A stretch of 64,000 bases of DNA from Chryseobacterium taeanense (lineage in GTDB: Bacteria; Bacteroidota; Bacteroidia; Flavobacteriales; Weeksellaceae): contig NZ_FNDW01000001.1 of the NCBI RefSeq assembly GCF_900099685.1, forward strand, positions 1-64,000, in the 5' to 3' direction. A program made the position numbers and the translations under genes. Shown here piece by piece: positions 26,346 to 34,823 of this stretch. The number at the start of each line of letters is the position of its first letter. Position 1 is the first letter of the stretch. The notes below the pieces were generated by a model, which saw only the letters and a program-made list of their open reading frames with translations, was not told where the DNA came from and searched no databases.

Positions 26346-26543
26346 TTATTCAATCTTTTTATATTTGAATTTTGACTTTATAACATAATTCAAATACCTT
26401 CCTTTAGATTGCACGGTTTTGAATCTTTCAAAGATTTCTGAAGGAACTTTTAAATAATCATATACCGCACCCGACTGATATATAATTCTTAAAATTTCAG
26501 TCTCAGGAAAATACAGATATTTATTGACTACTGATGACGGCAT
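26346..26543 (-). CDS. KTSC-domain small protein
   Basis: This 65-residue protein fits the KTSC domain pattern: SSVVNKYLYFPETEILRIIYQSGAVYDYLKVPSEIFERFKTVQSKGRYLNYVIKSKFKY. The features are small-residue start, bulky beta strand, Y-Y-VP-x-(I/V)-x-x-F and a Gly before the final helix. The domain is named for its association with lysyl-tRNA synthetase C-termini. As a stand-alone protein its function is unknown. It is single-gene, with non-coding gaps of about 100 bases on each side. Confidence 0.75.
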   Translation of the reverse strand: MPSSVVNKYLYFPETEILRIIYQSGAVYDYLKVPSEIFERFKTVQSKGRYLNYVIKSKFKYKKIE

Positions 26544-26590
26544 ACTTAGGTTTAAACAAAAAATATTCCTTTAAATAGTGTTGACATAAT

Positions 26591-26620
26591 AAAAAACCTT
26601 CCGAAAAGTTCCGAAAGGCT
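26591..26620 (-). terminator. Terminator after the DUF4407 gene
   Basis: On the minus strand AGCCTTTCGGAA pairs (with two G-U pairs) with TTTCGGAAGGTT and continues into a U tract, 24 bases after the stop. Confidence 0.7.
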
Positions 26621-26643
26621 AATGATGAAATATTTGAAATGAA

Positions 26644-27714
26644 TTATTTGTCCAGCTTGTCTTTAAAGTCATCGATTCTGAAATCTGTTAATGCGTTTCC
26701 TTTTTCTACTTTTTCCTTAGAATAAAGCCGGAAATCATTTTCTGTTTTTTCTAAAAGATAATCGTAAGGTCCGATATGAGAAATTAATTTTACTAAAACC
26801 GGAGAAATCTCTAGACAAATAAAAAGTCCCATGATAAATGCAGCTGCCAGACCAATAATTGCTGAATTTTTCCCCAGTTCGTCCAATGCCTGAAGTCTTG
26901 CTGCAAAACCGTTGAATTTATCCTCAAAGGTTTCTGTAGATTTTCTCTCTGTTTCCAGATTGGTGTAGACTTTTGAGATTTCTTTGTCTAAATATTCCAA
27001 TCGGGGAGCTACCTGCTTCTGATAATTTTCCAGATCCTGTCGCCTTTGTTCTTTAAGCTCCTGTTTACGTTTTGCATTGGGTCCAAAACCTTCCTTCCCG
27101 CTGGTTAATCCGGATTTTTTTCCCAGAATTTCTTTTTCAAGTTCTACCGAGGCGGAATCGTAAGATTTTTGGTAATTGGCAATTTTTTCGGAAATCTGTT
27201 TCTTTTCCGTTTCAAAAGGGCCGCTTTGCTGGAGTATTCTTCCGCTCATTTCACCCTGAAGCTGTTTTTTATTCCTCTGAATAATGGTATTCAGCTGTTT
27301 ATTGACTTCCTTCTCAAAGATTTTAAGCTCTAATGGTTTAGAAATAATAATTCCTAAAAAAGTAGCCAGAATCAATCTTGGGATAGCCATTAAAACCTGA
27401 TTCCACCATGTGCCGGTTTTTTTGATCGATGAAACGATGTAGCGGTCTAGATTGAAAATCATCAATCCCCACAGAATACCGAAGCCTATGGCAGACCATA
27501 TATTATCAAAAACAGTGTACATCGCATATCCTGCGGAGAGTGTGGCAAAAATAGCCGTAAAAAGAACAATTCCGCCAATTCCGGCAAATTTGTTCCATTC
27601 ACTGGGGGTTTTTCTTAAAATATGAATATTTCCTCCGGAACAGACCATCAGAAATTTCTGGAACCAATTTATGTTTTGATTCACCTGATTTATAGTTTGT
27701 TGGTTGTTTTTCAT
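26644..27714 (-). CDS. DUF4407 membrane protein
   Basis: This 356-residue protein has membrane helices at about residues 45-65, 70-90 and 105-130 (IGGIVLFTAIFATLSAGYAMYTVF, IWSAIGFGILWGLMIFNLDRY, IPRLILATFLGIIISKPLELKIF). A long charged coiled-coil region (about 140-280, with ILQQSGPF and many EK/KQ heptads) follows, then a final helix (about 290-310, SAIIGLAAAFIMGLFICLEISPVL). This matches the DUF4407 layout, including NLDRYIVSS and KPLELKIF. Function is unknown. The ATG at 27714 is preferred over a TTG 18 bases upstream. It carries its own terminator. Confidence 0.85.
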   Translation of the reverse strand: MKNNQQTINQVNQNINWFQKFLMVCSGGNIHILRKTPSEWNKFAGIGGIVLFTAIFATLSAGYAMYTVFDNIWSAIGFGILWGLMIFNLDRYIVSSIKKTGTWWNQVLMAIPRLILATFLGIIISKPLELKIFEKEVNKQLNTIIQRNKKQLQGEMSGRILQQSGPFETEKKQISEKIANYQKSYDSASVELEKEILGKKSGLTSGKEGFGPNAKRKQELKEQRRQDLENYQKQVAPRLEYLDKEISKVYTNLETERKSTETFEDKFNGFAARLQALDELGKNSAIIGLAAAFIMGLFICLEISPVLVKLISHIGPYDYLLEKTENDFRLYSKEKVEKGNALTDFRIDDFKDKLDK

Positions 27715-27884
27715 GACAGAAAATTTATACAAATGTACTATTAAAAATCATACCGAGGTTAAAGATAGTATTATGTTTTACCAAGTATAATTAAATATTG
27801 ATTTATTTGATTGTTAATCAGTGTTTTAAATTTATTAAAGAAAATATTCTTATCTTTAAATGACAATCATTAAAATTTTAAAAT

Positions 27885-28295
27885 ATGAAAAATGTAATCT
27901 GCCTTTCAGTGCTATGTGTTACACTGGCTTTATCTTCTTGTAGCAAAGAGAAAACAATTGATGATGATCTTAAAGAGGTTGCCGCCAATATCAATAAAAC
28001 AACGCCACAGAATCTGGCAGACGGTGTTCGTCTTGACAGTGTTTCGGCCCAGCCCGGTAAAATTTTCAAATATAATTATACTTTAACGGACGATGTAAAG
28101 GAAAGTGTAACTCCGGAGCAAATAGAAGCGTTCAAAGCCAGTGCTAAAGAAGGGGCTTTGCGCGTTGTAAAAACTTCTCCTGATATCAAAGAATTCCGCG
28201 ATAATGACGTTACGATGGTCTATACGTATTATGATAAAAACGGTAAGCCGACAACAGATTTTAAGATTACCCCTGAAGAATATAAAGGCAAATAA
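27885..28295 (+). CDS. Small lipoprotein of unknown function
   Basis: This 136-residue protein has a signal peptide and lipobox LSSC (Cys about residue 19). The mature part is acidic/basic mixed, with the pattern LADGVRLDSVSAQPGKIFKYNYTL and VVKTSPDIKEFRDNDVTMVYTYYDKNGKPTTDFKITPEEY. It resembles small Bacteroidota lipoproteins that duplicate a YTYYD-KGK strand motif, but I assign no family. A TATCTTTA box lies near 27861. It is flanked by non-coding DNA on the left and converges with ruvC on the right. Confidence 0.75.
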   Translation: MKNVICLSVLCVTLALSSCSKEKTIDDDLKEVAANINKTTPQNLADGVRLDSVSAQPGKIFKYNYTLTDDVKESVTPEQIEAFKASAKEGALRVVKTSPDIKEFRDNDVTMVYTYYDKNGKPTTDFKITPEEYKGK

Positions 28296-28351
28296 TTTAA
28301 ACTAAATATTCCGCAGTTTTTATATATCTTCAATAAATATCTGTGGAATAT

Positions 28352-28906
28352 TTATTTTAACCGTCCGGGATTTTGCTTTAAAAAGCTTTCCCAGCCTGTA
28401 TAAGATTTGGTATCTGCAATTGTTCCCATATTAAAATGATGGCATACTGCTACTGCAAGTCCATCGGACGCATCAAGATATTTTGTAGGGAATTCTTTTA
28501 GATTCAGAAGATTTTGCAACATACCGGCAACCTGCTCTTTGCTGGCGTTACCATTTCCGGTAATGGCCATTTTTATTTTCTTTGGGGAATATTCTGTAAT
28601 AGGAATGTTTCGGTAAAGACTTGCGGCCATGGCAACTCCCTGTGCGCGTCCCAATTTCAGCATACTTTGCACATTTTTTCCATAAAAAGGAGCTTCTAGG
28701 GCAACTTCGTCGGGATGAAATTCGTCTATAAGAGCCAGGGTTTTATCAAAAATATATTTAAGCTTTGTTTCGTGGTTTGGGTACTTTTTCAGCAATAATT
28801 CATGAATAGAAATCATTTCCATTTTACCTTTTTTTATGGAAATAATTCCAAAACCCATTATCGTTGTTCCGGGGTCGATTCCTAAAATAATCTTCTCTGC
28901 AATCAT
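28352..28906 (-). CDS. ruvC: Crossover junction endodeoxyribonuclease RuvC
   Basis: This 184-residue Holliday junction resolvase works with RuvAB. Catalytic acidic residues are visible in context: GIDPGTTIMGFG (Asp about residue 11), VALEAPFYGKNVQSMLKLGRAQG (Glu about 70), and YLDASDGLAVAVCHH (C-terminal Asp residues about 143-146). These are the RuvC signature blocks in the correct order. The protein is full length with a typical C-terminal tail. It is monocistronic here and not next to ruvA/ruvB. Confidence 0.95.
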   Translation of the reverse strand: MIAEKIILGIDPGTTIMGFGIISIKKGKMEMISIHELLLKKYPNHETKLKYIFDKTLALIDEFHPDEVALEAPFYGKNVQSMLKLGRAQGVAMAASLYRNIPITEYSPKKIKMAITGNGNASKEQVAGMLQNLLNLKEFPTKYLDASDGLAVAVCHHFNMGTIADTKSYTGWESFLKQNPGRLK

Positions 28907-29093
28907 TGGCTCAAAGATATGACTTTCTAAAAATGTTATATAATGAAATTAAATATTTTTAAAACAGATTAATTGAAAATATTTTCAATAAGTTGTAAGA
29001 AGAATCTGCTTTCTGAATTAAATTTTTTTGTTCTTTAATCTCTTTCGAAATAAAAAAATCAAAAATAAATTTTATGCATAAGAAAATTATGTA

Positions 29094-29101
29094 TAGATTT
29101 G
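29094..29101 (+). promoter_or_regulatory. Probable -7 box of the PadR/HAAS operon
   Basis: TAGATTTG is an exact TAnnTTTG match. It overlaps a TTG that would otherwise allow a longer PadR reading frame, which argues for the next TTG at 29123. The -33 region is only TTTA. Confidence 0.5.
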
Positions 29102-29122
29102 CTAGGTATAAAAGATGAGATA

Positions 29123-29446
29123 TTGAAAAAGAACAGTCTTTATAAAGGAACACTTCAAAACATAATTCTTAAGTTGCTTGCAAAAGAGATCAAAATGTAT
29201 GGGTATCAAATTACGCAACGCGCAAAAGAACTTACACAAGGTGAGCTTGAGATGACAGAAGGAGCGCTTTACCCTCTTCTGCACAAGCTGGAGGCGGAAG
29301 GAATGATTAATTCTGAGATTCAGAAAATAAATGGCCGGGATCGTAAATATTATCTCTTGACAGAAAAAGGGAAAAAACAGCAGGCAGAACAGGAAGCGGA
29401 AATGAAAAACTATTTGTTTAACCTAAATACGATTTTTAATATATGA
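29123..29446 (+). CDS. PadR-family transcriptional regulator
   Basis: The protein is a winged-helix regulator of about 107 residues. It starts KKNSLYKGTLQNIILKLLAKEIKMYGYQITQRAKELTQGELEMTEGALYPLLHKLEAEGMINSEIQ and continues GRDRKYYLLTEKGKK. This is the PadR DNA-binding domain with its characteristic YGYQI, EGALYPLLHKLE and wing RKYYxLTEKG motifs. It has only a short C-terminal part, so it is the compact PadR-s2 type. A TTG start at 29123 is chosen because the upstream TTG (29099) lies in the -7 promoter box. Its stop overlaps the next start by 4 bases (ATGA), coupling it to a HAAS-type membrane protein. Confidence 0.88.
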   Translation: MKKNSLYKGTLQNIILKLLAKEIKMYGYQITQRAKELTQGELEMTEGALYPLLHKLEAEGMINSEIQKINGRDRKYYLLTEKGKKQQAEQEAEMKNYLFNLNTIFNI

Positions 29447-30156
29447 TGACTTTTTTTCAGGAACGGGAAATTGAAAAGTATTTACTGTCCAAAAAAATCT
29501 CAGGAAAACTTTTAACCGAGATACAAGATCACATGATTTCTCAGATTTCAGAAATCCAAAAAAATGAAAATTTGAATTTTGAAAATGCTTTTGAAGAAGT
29601 AAAAATATATTGGAGTGCAGATCTTAATATGGTTAAGAAAAATCCTTTTTCAAGACAAAAAATTACAAGCATAGCTTATGAAATTGATAAGATTAATAAT
29701 AAAAGTACATTACTAAAATCAATTTTAATCGCATTTTTATTTATTTGCGTAGAAATCATTTTAGCCTTTGCTTTGAATGAGCAATGGTATTTAAATATTA
29801 ATAAATTCATTAAAATTATAGTTTTCTGTTTACTCCTTGAAATAATCGTGATGTTTATCCGTCAGAAAAACATGGAAAATAAGAATAACACGGGTAATAT
29901 AGTTATAAACAATTTTGTTCATCCACTTTTTGTATTTTTTATTACATTAATTGCAGACAATCTTATTGAAATTCCGAAAAACTCATTTGCATTGATATAT
30001 GATTATATTAATTCCATTTCCCAGACAGAAATTTCAATTTTTATATTCTTTAAAAGTATTTTTGCTGGGTTTGTATTTTTAACACTTTACTTATTCTCTT
30101 ATTTTTCATTAAAGGGAAATATCAAAAAGCTTAGTCAAATTAAAAAAATATTATAG
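29443..30156 (+). CDS. HAAS-type membrane protein 1
   Basis: This 237-residue protein has an N-terminal cytoplasmic alpha domain (about 1-65: REIEKYLLSKKISGKLLTEIQDHMISQISEIQKNENLNFENAFEEVK) of the HAAS/DUF1700-like type that accompanies PadR regulators. Membrane helices follow at about 85-105, 112-130, 145-165 and 195-220. It starts at the ATGA overlap with PadR. Pairing of PadR with HAAS-domain membrane proteins is known across Firmicutes and Bacteroidota. The signal sensed is unknown. Its N-terminal half is paralogous to the next gene product (QITAYLISKKLSPQILSEVKDHFILQISS). Confidence 0.78.
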   Translation: MMTFFQEREIEKYLLSKKISGKLLTEIQDHMISQISEIQKNENLNFENAFEEVKIYWSADLNMVKKNPFSRQKITSIAYEIDKINNKSTLLKSILIAFLFICVEIILAFALNEQWYLNINKFIKIIVFCLLLEIIVMFIRQKNMENKNNTGNIVINNFVHPLFVFFITLIADNLIEIPKNSFALIYDYINSISQTEISIFIFFKSIFAGFVFLTLYLFSYFSLKGNIKKLSQIKKIL

Positions 30157-30164
30157 TTAAAAAA

Positions 30165-30782
30165 ATGATTTCGAAAGAACAGGAAAAACAAATTACAGCT
30201 TATCTTATATCAAAGAAATTATCTCCGCAAATACTTTCTGAAGTTAAAGATCATTTTATTCTGCAAATCTCTTCTTTAATGGAATCTGAAAATTTTAATT
30301 TTCAGGAAGCCTTTCTAGCCGTCAAAATAAGCTGGAAAGATGAGCTTGAAATGGTGAAAGCAGATTTTTTTTCATTCAAGAAAGTCGCAAGAATTGAAAA
30401 AGTTATCCTGCATCAGAGATTTCAGAAAATGACGGTTATCTCTTCGCTATTTTCCGGAACGGCCTTACTGTTAATACTTATAAATTATGATCTTTTCACC
30501 ATGTTACAAATATGCTTGCTGGGAGGTTGGCTTATGCTGCTTGTTTATAATTTTGTAAAAAAGAAAATGAAATTTTTTAATTATGTTTCTATGAGCTTTC
30601 ATCCATTATTGCTCAGAAATATGTTTATCGTAATGACGTTGTTCATTTTAGGGAATTTCTTTACAACAGGCAATTGGGAAATAATATATTTTCAGATTAC
30701 AAAATTCTTTTCTGTATATTCATTAGCCCTTCAGTTTCAGCTTTTGTATTTGAATTTGAAGAAAGTGAATGTCTTGATTTGA
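30165..30782 (+). CDS. HAAS-type membrane protein 2
   Basis: This 205-residue paralogue of the preceding product begins EQEKQITAYLISKKLSPQILSEVKDHFILQISSLMESENFNFQEAFLAVKISWKDELEMVKADFFSFKK, and then has four hydrophobic helices (about 90-110, 112-130, 145-165 and 178-198). The 8-base spacing from the previous stop indicates an operon. The retained N-terminal similarity and divergent membrane parts suggest tandem duplication with specialisation of the membrane sensor. No further function can be read. Confidence 0.75.
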   Translation: MISKEQEKQITAYLISKKLSPQILSEVKDHFILQISSLMESENFNFQEAFLAVKISWKDELEMVKADFFSFKKVARIEKVILHQRFQKMTVISSLFSGTALLLILINYDLFTMLQICLLGGWLMLLVYNFVKKKMKFFNYVSMSFHPLLLRNMFIVMTLFILGNFFTTGNWEIIYFQITKFFSVYSLALQFQLLYLNLKKVNVLI

Positions 30783-30932
30783 TTAATGTTGCTCAAAATT
30801 TTAAGATAAGATAATTTTAAATGAACAAGAGTTGATGTTAACTGATTATCTTGTTTTCCAAGGACTGGTGCTGGATATTTATAGAATTGAGAGATTTTAT
30901 TAAACATTAATGTTGTTATATTTCAGCTAATT

Positions 30933-31121
30933 TTGAGTGACGATAAGTATGTTTTTAAATTTTTCAGAACAAATGAAGCCATTCATATTTTGCCATTGAT
31001 TGTAATAATTATTATTCCTTATCTATTGTATGTCATCATAATTTTCGTCATGTTCAACTTTTTTGAGCACAGGAAAAGCTTAAGCAAGATGAAGGATTTT
31101 CTAAATCTTTCTGCGAAATGA
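30933..31121 (+). pseudogene. Remnant of a third HAAS-type gene (C-terminal helix only)
   Basis: This is a 62-codon frame from TTG 30933 with one long hydrophobic helix (residues 15-42) and a basic end (FEHRKSLSKMKDFLNLSAK). The end resembles that of HAAS-type protein 1 (LKGNIKKLSQIKKIL). It lacks the conserved HAAS N-terminal domain and a good start. It could be a decayed third copy or a genuine small membrane protein. A terminator hairpin follows at 31152. Confidence 0.4.
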
Positions 31122-31151
31122 GCGGTATTAACAAATATATAGAGGGTAAAT

Positions 31152-31184
31152 AAAAACCGCCGAATAGTAAGATTCGGCGGTTTT
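31152..31184. terminator. Bidirectional terminator between the HAAS locus and rpsB
   Basis: AAAACCGCCGAAT pairs with ATTCGGCGGTTTT around a short AGTAAG loop, with A tract on the left and U tract on the right. It therefore ends the minus-strand ribosomal operon (rpsB stop at 31207) and can also stop plus-strand transcripts from the HAAS locus. Confidence 0.9.
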
Positions 31185-31206
31185 ATATGGTAAGAGAAAA
31201 TCTTAA

Positions 31207-31968
31207 TTATTCTCCATCAAAGTCAGCATCTTTATCAGCAGATACTACTTCTCCTTCTTCTTTAGATTTTTCTTTATCAGCTTTTCTCTGAGACTGACCA
31301 TCTTTGATAGCTTCAGAAACTACGCTAAGGATCATGTCAATAGATTTAGAAGCATCATCGTTTCCTGGGATTACGAAGTCTACTTTTCTAGGATCAGAGT
31401 TGGTATCAACGATACCAAAAACAGGAATACCTAGTTTTTTAGCTTCAGTTACAGCGATGTGTTCTCTCATGATGTCAACTACAAATATAGCAGAAGGAAG
31501 TCTCACCATGTCAGCGATAGAACCTAAGTTCTTCTCAAGGTTAGCTCTCTGTCTGTCTACCTGTAATCTTTCTTTTTTAGATAAAGTTTCGAACGTACCA
31601 TCTTTTTTCATTTTGTCGATGGAGTTCATTTTTTTAACAGCCTTTCTGATTGTAACGAAATTCGTTAACATACCTCCTGGCCATCTTTCTGTGATATAAG
31701 GCATATTAAGTTCAGCAGCGTGTTTAGCTACTACTTCTTTCGCCTGCTTTTTAGTTGCTACGAAAAGAACTTTTTTACCTGCAGAAGTTAATTTTTCTAA
31801 GGCGCTGCACGCTTCATCCAATTTAACTGCTGTTTTATGTAAGTCTACAATGTGAATACCGTTTTTCTCCATAAAAATGTATGGAGCCATATTTGGGTTC
31901 CACTTTCTGGTCATGTGACCGAAGTGTACGCCAGCCTCTAGAAGGTCTTTTACATTTGCTTTTGCCAT
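31207..31968 (-). CDS. rpsB: 30S ribosomal protein S2
   Basis: This 253-residue protein begins AKANVKDLLEAGVHFGHMTRKWNPNMAPYIF, the S2 signature. ERWPGGMLTNFVTIRK, DVMRE-type (DIMREHIAVTEAKKLGIPVFGIVDTNSDP) and VIPGNDDA blocks are in the standard order. The C-terminal extension is acidic and disordered (EEGEVVSADKDADFDGE). It is the last gene of an rplM-rpsI-rpsB operon. tsf, often next to rpsB in bacteria, is here at 55042-55866, about 23 kb upstream in transcriptional direction. Confidence 0.97.
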   Translation of the reverse strand: MAKANVKDLLEAGVHFGHMTRKWNPNMAPYIFMEKNGIHIVDLHKTAVKLDEACSALEKLTSAGKKVLFVATKKQAKEVVAKHAAELNMPYITERWPGGMLTNFVTIRKAVKKMNSIDKMKKDGTFETLSKKERLQVDRQRANLEKNLGSIADMVRLPSAIFVVDIMREHIAVTEAKKLGIPVFGIVDTNSDPRKVDFVIPGNDDASKSIDMILSVVSEAIKDGQSQRKADKEKSKEEGEVVSADKDADFDGE

Positions 31969-32065
31969 GTTTTCTGTTTTTGTTAGTTTACTTTCCGTTT
32001 TTTAAACAATCAACAACTTCTTTAGATGGGAGAAGTGTTTGGATGCTAAACGTAACGGGCAATTT

Positions 32066-32166
32066 TTTGCTTTAAGCTTTAGGCATTAAGCGGTAAGCTT
32101 TGAAGCGGATTAAAAATTTTAATAAGTTTTTCAAAAAGCTTATTGCATATTGCTTTAAGCCTATCG
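32066..32166. repeat. TTTAAGCTTTA-type repeat cluster in the rpsI-rpsB spacer
   Basis: An 11-base direct repeat TTGCTTTAAGC occurs at 32067-32077 and 32150-32160. Between them are variants AGCTTTAGGCATTAAGC, GGTAAGCTTTGAAGC and AAAAGCTTATTGC. The wording matches the 23S-5S spacer (87-254), so the same short repeat family occupies two ribosomal operon spacers. It lies in the 204-base gap between rpsI and rpsB; hairpins there could attenuate or process the transcript (inference). Confidence 0.6.
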
Positions 32167-32172
32167 CAATTC

Positions 32173-32559
32173 TTAACGTTTTGAGAATTGGAATCTCTTT
32201 CTTGCTTTTTTCTGACCTGGCTTCTTTCTTTCCACCATTCTTGCGTCTCTTGTAAGTAAACCAGCAGGCTTCAATGCTAATCTGAACTCAGCGTTGATCT
32301 CGCATAAAGCTCTTGAAATACCTAATCTGATAGCTTCTGCCTGACCTGTATTTCCGCCACCGAATACGTTTACGGTAACATCGTACTGACCAACAGTTTC
32401 AGAAAGGATGAACGGTTGGTTTAGTTTGTAAACCATCACGTCTGTAGAGAAATAAGTTGCAGCATCTTTACCGTTTACTGTAATGTTACCAGTTCCTGGC
32501 TTTACGTAAACTCTAGCTACAGAAGTTTTTCTTCTTCCGATTTTGTGAACTATAGACAT
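32173..32559 (-). CDS. rpsI: 30S ribosomal protein S9
   Basis: This 128-residue protein begins [36 protein letters not shown] and ends with the basic S9 tail [25 protein letters not shown], whose terminal Lys-Arg contacts the P-site tRNA (family knowledge). The [11 protein letters not shown] motif is present. It starts 7 bases after the rplM stop, the universal L13-S9 pair. Confidence 0.97.
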   Translation of the reverse strand: MSIVHKIGRRKTSVARVYVKPGTGNITVNGKDAATYFSTDVMVYKLNQPFILSETVGQYDVTVNVFGGGNTGQAEAIRLGISRALCEINAEFRLALKPAGLLTRDARMVERKKPGQKKARKRFQFSKR

Positions 32560-32566
32560 AAATTAA

Positions 32567-33022
32567 TTATTTAAATTCGTTAACATTAATTGTTTTAGGC
32601 TGTTGAGCTTCATGTTTGTGCTCAGTTCCTTCATATAAATAAAGGTTCTTCAATAAAGCTGCTCCCAATCTGTTTTTAGGCAACATACCTTTTACCGATT
32701 TTTCCAATACTTTTAAAGAATCTTTTTTCTGAAGTTCAGCCGCAGTCATAGACTTCTGTCCTCCAGGATATCCTGTATGCCAGATATAAGTCTTGTCGTT
32801 CCACTTGTTTCCGGAAAGTGTAACTTTCCCAGCGTTCAAAACGATAACGTTATCACCACAATCTACGTGAGGTGTAAAGTTTGTTTTGTGCTTACCTCTC
32901 AAAATCTTTGCAACCGTAGAAGCTAGTCTTCCCAACGGTTGTCCTTCAGCGTCTACCACAACCCATTCTTTATTAGCAGTAGCTTTGTTCGCTGAAACAG
33001 TTTTGTAACTTAATGTATTCAC
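32567..33022 (-). CDS. rplM: 50S ribosomal protein L13
   Basis: This 151-residue protein has the L13 blocks WVVVDAEGQPLGRLASTVAKILRGKHKTNFTPHVDCGDNVIVLNAGKVTLSGNKW, YPGGQKSMTAAELQKK and VKGMLPKNRLGAALLKNLYLYEGTEHKHEAQQP. It heads the rplM-rpsI-rpsB operon and is preceded by a strong promoter at 33069-33098. Confidence 0.97.
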   Translation of the reverse strand: MNTLSYKTVSANKATANKEWVVVDAEGQPLGRLASTVAKILRGKHKTNFTPHVDCGDNVIVLNAGKVTLSGNKWNDKTYIWHTGYPGGQKSMTAAELQKKDSLKVLEKSVKGMLPKNRLGAALLKNLYLYEGTEHKHEAQQPKTINVNEFK

Positions 33023-33068
33023 ACGTTTTAGTTAAAGATTAAACATAATTTTCCCCTAAAAGGGTGTG

Positions 33069-33098
33069 CAAAGGTACAAATTATTTTGATAACCCAAA
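33069..33098 (-). promoter_or_regulatory. Promoter of rplM-rpsI-rpsB
   Basis: On the minus strand a -33 TTTG (33095-33098) and a -7 TACCTTTG (33069-33076) are separated by 18 bases, an excellent Bacteroidota promoter. The leader is about 40 bases. The 358-base gap from 33023 to 33381 otherwise holds AT-rich DNA and the divergent promoter at 33334-33362; no other feature is seen. Confidence 0.8.
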
Positions 33099-33333
33099 AA
33101 CATATGTTGTAATTATTATGTATGTAAATGTAAGATTAAGATATTTAGCATATTATCATTAAAAGATAAAGACATCATATTGTAGATGTTTCATTTACTA
33201 AATTATTCTCATCAGAATATTTTAAGTTAATAAAATGAAAGACTGAATTATTCAGCCAAATCAAAATAATTACATTTAATTTTCTTTTTTATTAAATTTT
33301 ATTCAGAAACCAGATTGTAATAGCACGGATATG

Positions 33334-33362
33334 TTGTAATGTTGGCTAAATTTTTATATTTG
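33334..33362 (+). promoter_or_regulatory. Promoter of the DUF3667 gene
   Basis: TTG (33334-33336) and TATATTTG (33355-33362) lie 18 bases apart, and the -7 box is 19 bases before the ATG. Confidence 0.6.
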
Positions 33363-33381
33363 TGGTAAATCTTATAAAACC

Positions 33382-34494
33382 ATGAGTCACGGAAAAATCA
33401 GAACAGATAAAACCTGTCTTAATTGCAGCCATACTGTCGAGGAAAGATTCTGCCCGCACTGCGGACAGGAAAATACGGAGACCAAACAGCCGTTTCATTA
33501 TCTCTTTACTCATTTCATTGAAGACTTTACCCATTACGACGGGCAGTTCTGGAAAACGATAAGGTTTTTGCTGTGCAATCCCGGAAGGCTTACTAAAGAA
33601 TATCTCGCAGGAAAAAGACAGCTATATGTAGCTCCTGTAAAGCTTTATATATTCATAAGTTTTATTACTTTTTTTCTCCCTTCATTGTTCTCAACCTCTG
33701 AAGAAGTAAATCATAACCCAAAAGAGAATACTTCTCAGGAAATCCTTAGAGCGAAGCAACAGGAGCAGAAAATTGCAAAATTTACAGATAGCCTTGCTCA
33801 GCAGATTAAAAATAAAAATAATATTAAAGATGAAAAAAAGGAAACTTATAAGGATGCCAAAATTACAGAAATCAATGGTAATGATATAGAAACCGATGCC
33901 TTAGCTGAAAACAAAGATGGAAAAATGACGGTGCTTGGTGCCAAAAACATGAAGCAGTTCGATTCACTTTATGCTAAAAATAAAAATGATAAGGCCGTTT
34001 TTGATTTTATGAAGCCTTTTGCACGAAAATTATTCCATCTGCAGGAACAGGGCTTGGGAAAGGAAGAAATTATCAGAAAATTCACAGAAACTTTTGTTCA
34101 TACGCTTCCGAAAGCATTGTTTGTATATCTTCCCATTTTCGCATTTTTTCTATGGATTTTCCACAATAAAAAGAAATGGTGGTATTTTGACCACGGAATC
34201 TTTACACTTCATTATTTTTCTTTTCTGCTACTCGGCATTCTTATCCTTATATTCTTCGGCAGAATTATAGATCTTATTCCGTATGGCGGTATTATGAATC
34301 TTTTGCAGCTACTATGTTATGTGGCAGCCTTCATTTATATATTTGTTTATTTTTTCATTGCTCACCACAGGGTTTATGAAAGCTCAAGAAGCAGCAGTAT
34401 TATAAAAGGTATTTTAATTTTTATTGTTAATTTTTTCGGAATCCTGTGTATGCTCTTATTACTAATGTATATAAGTTTTATTATGATGCATTAA
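33382..34494 (+). CDS. DUF3667 zinc-ribbon membrane protein
   Basis: This 370-residue protein has an N-terminal zinc ribbon (CLNC...CPHC, about residues 12-30). The DUF3667 block HYLFTHFIEDFTHYDGQFWKTIRFLLCNPGRLTKEYLAGKRQLYVAPVKLYIFISFITFFLPSLF follows, whose end is a membrane helix. A charged, probably soluble middle (about 110-245) comes next, and four membrane helices occupy about 250-370. Function of the family is unknown. The stop overlaps that of the convergent gene at 34491 by 4 bases. It has its own promoter. Confidence 0.87.
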   Translation: MSHGKIRTDKTCLNCSHTVEERFCPHCGQENTETKQPFHYLFTHFIEDFTHYDGQFWKTIRFLLCNPGRLTKEYLAGKRQLYVAPVKLYIFISFITFFLPSLFSTSEEVNHNPKENTSQEILRAKQQEQKIAKFTDSLAQQIKNKNNIKDEKKETYKDAKITEINGNDIETDALAENKDGKMTVLGAKNMKQFDSLYAKNKNDKAVFDFMKPFARKLFHLQEQGLGKEEIIRKFTETFVHTLPKALFVYLPIFAFFLWIFHNKKKWWYFDHGIFTLHYFSFLLLGILILIFFGRIIDLIPYGGIMNLLQLLCYVAAFIYIFVYFFIAHHRVYESSRSSSIIKGILIFIVNFFGILCMLLLLMYISFIMMH

Positions 34495-34823
34495 TCCCGA
34501 AGTGTCTTACTGGCTCTGAAACTTGCAATGAGATAATAGGCTACAAAAACCGTGGAAAATTTCAGGATGGAAGGAATGGCCAATTCAAGATTGAATAATA
34601 AAGTCCCAACCGCTACCAAAACTGCCATTGCCAAAAAAGATAATCCTAACTTTTTGGGTAGTGAAAAATTTGGGGTATCCAGAAAATAGGCAATTCCCCA
34701 CGCAAAACCAAAAGCGATTGCATAGTAGAGGTCAAGTCCGATATTTTCGGAACTGTAAAAAAAATAATTAATCAAAAAACTTAAAACTGTTCCTAATAAA
34801 AAATAGAGCAATGCCTTTTTCAT
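34491..34823 (-). CDS. Small four-helix membrane protein
   Basis: The protein has about 110 residues, starting at ATG 34823 (KKALLYFLLGTVLSFLINYFF). Four hydrophobic helices are visible: about 4-18, 30-45, 58-72 and 80-100. It ends SFRASKTLRD. No family is recognised. It is convergent with the DUF3667 gene and divergent from icmF. A TTG 21 bases further up is possible but less likely. Confidence 0.65.
   Translation of the reverse strand: MKKALLYFLLGTVLSFLINYFFYSSENIGLDLYYAIAFGFAWGIAYFLDTPNFSLPKKLGLSFLAMAVLVAVGTLLFNLELAIPSILKFSTVFVAYYLIASFRASKTLRD

Noticed and set aside
29099..29122. PadR start at TTG 29099
   Set aside because: The TTG overlaps the -7 box TAGATTTG at 29094-29101; the next TTG (29123) gives the expected PadR N-terminus.
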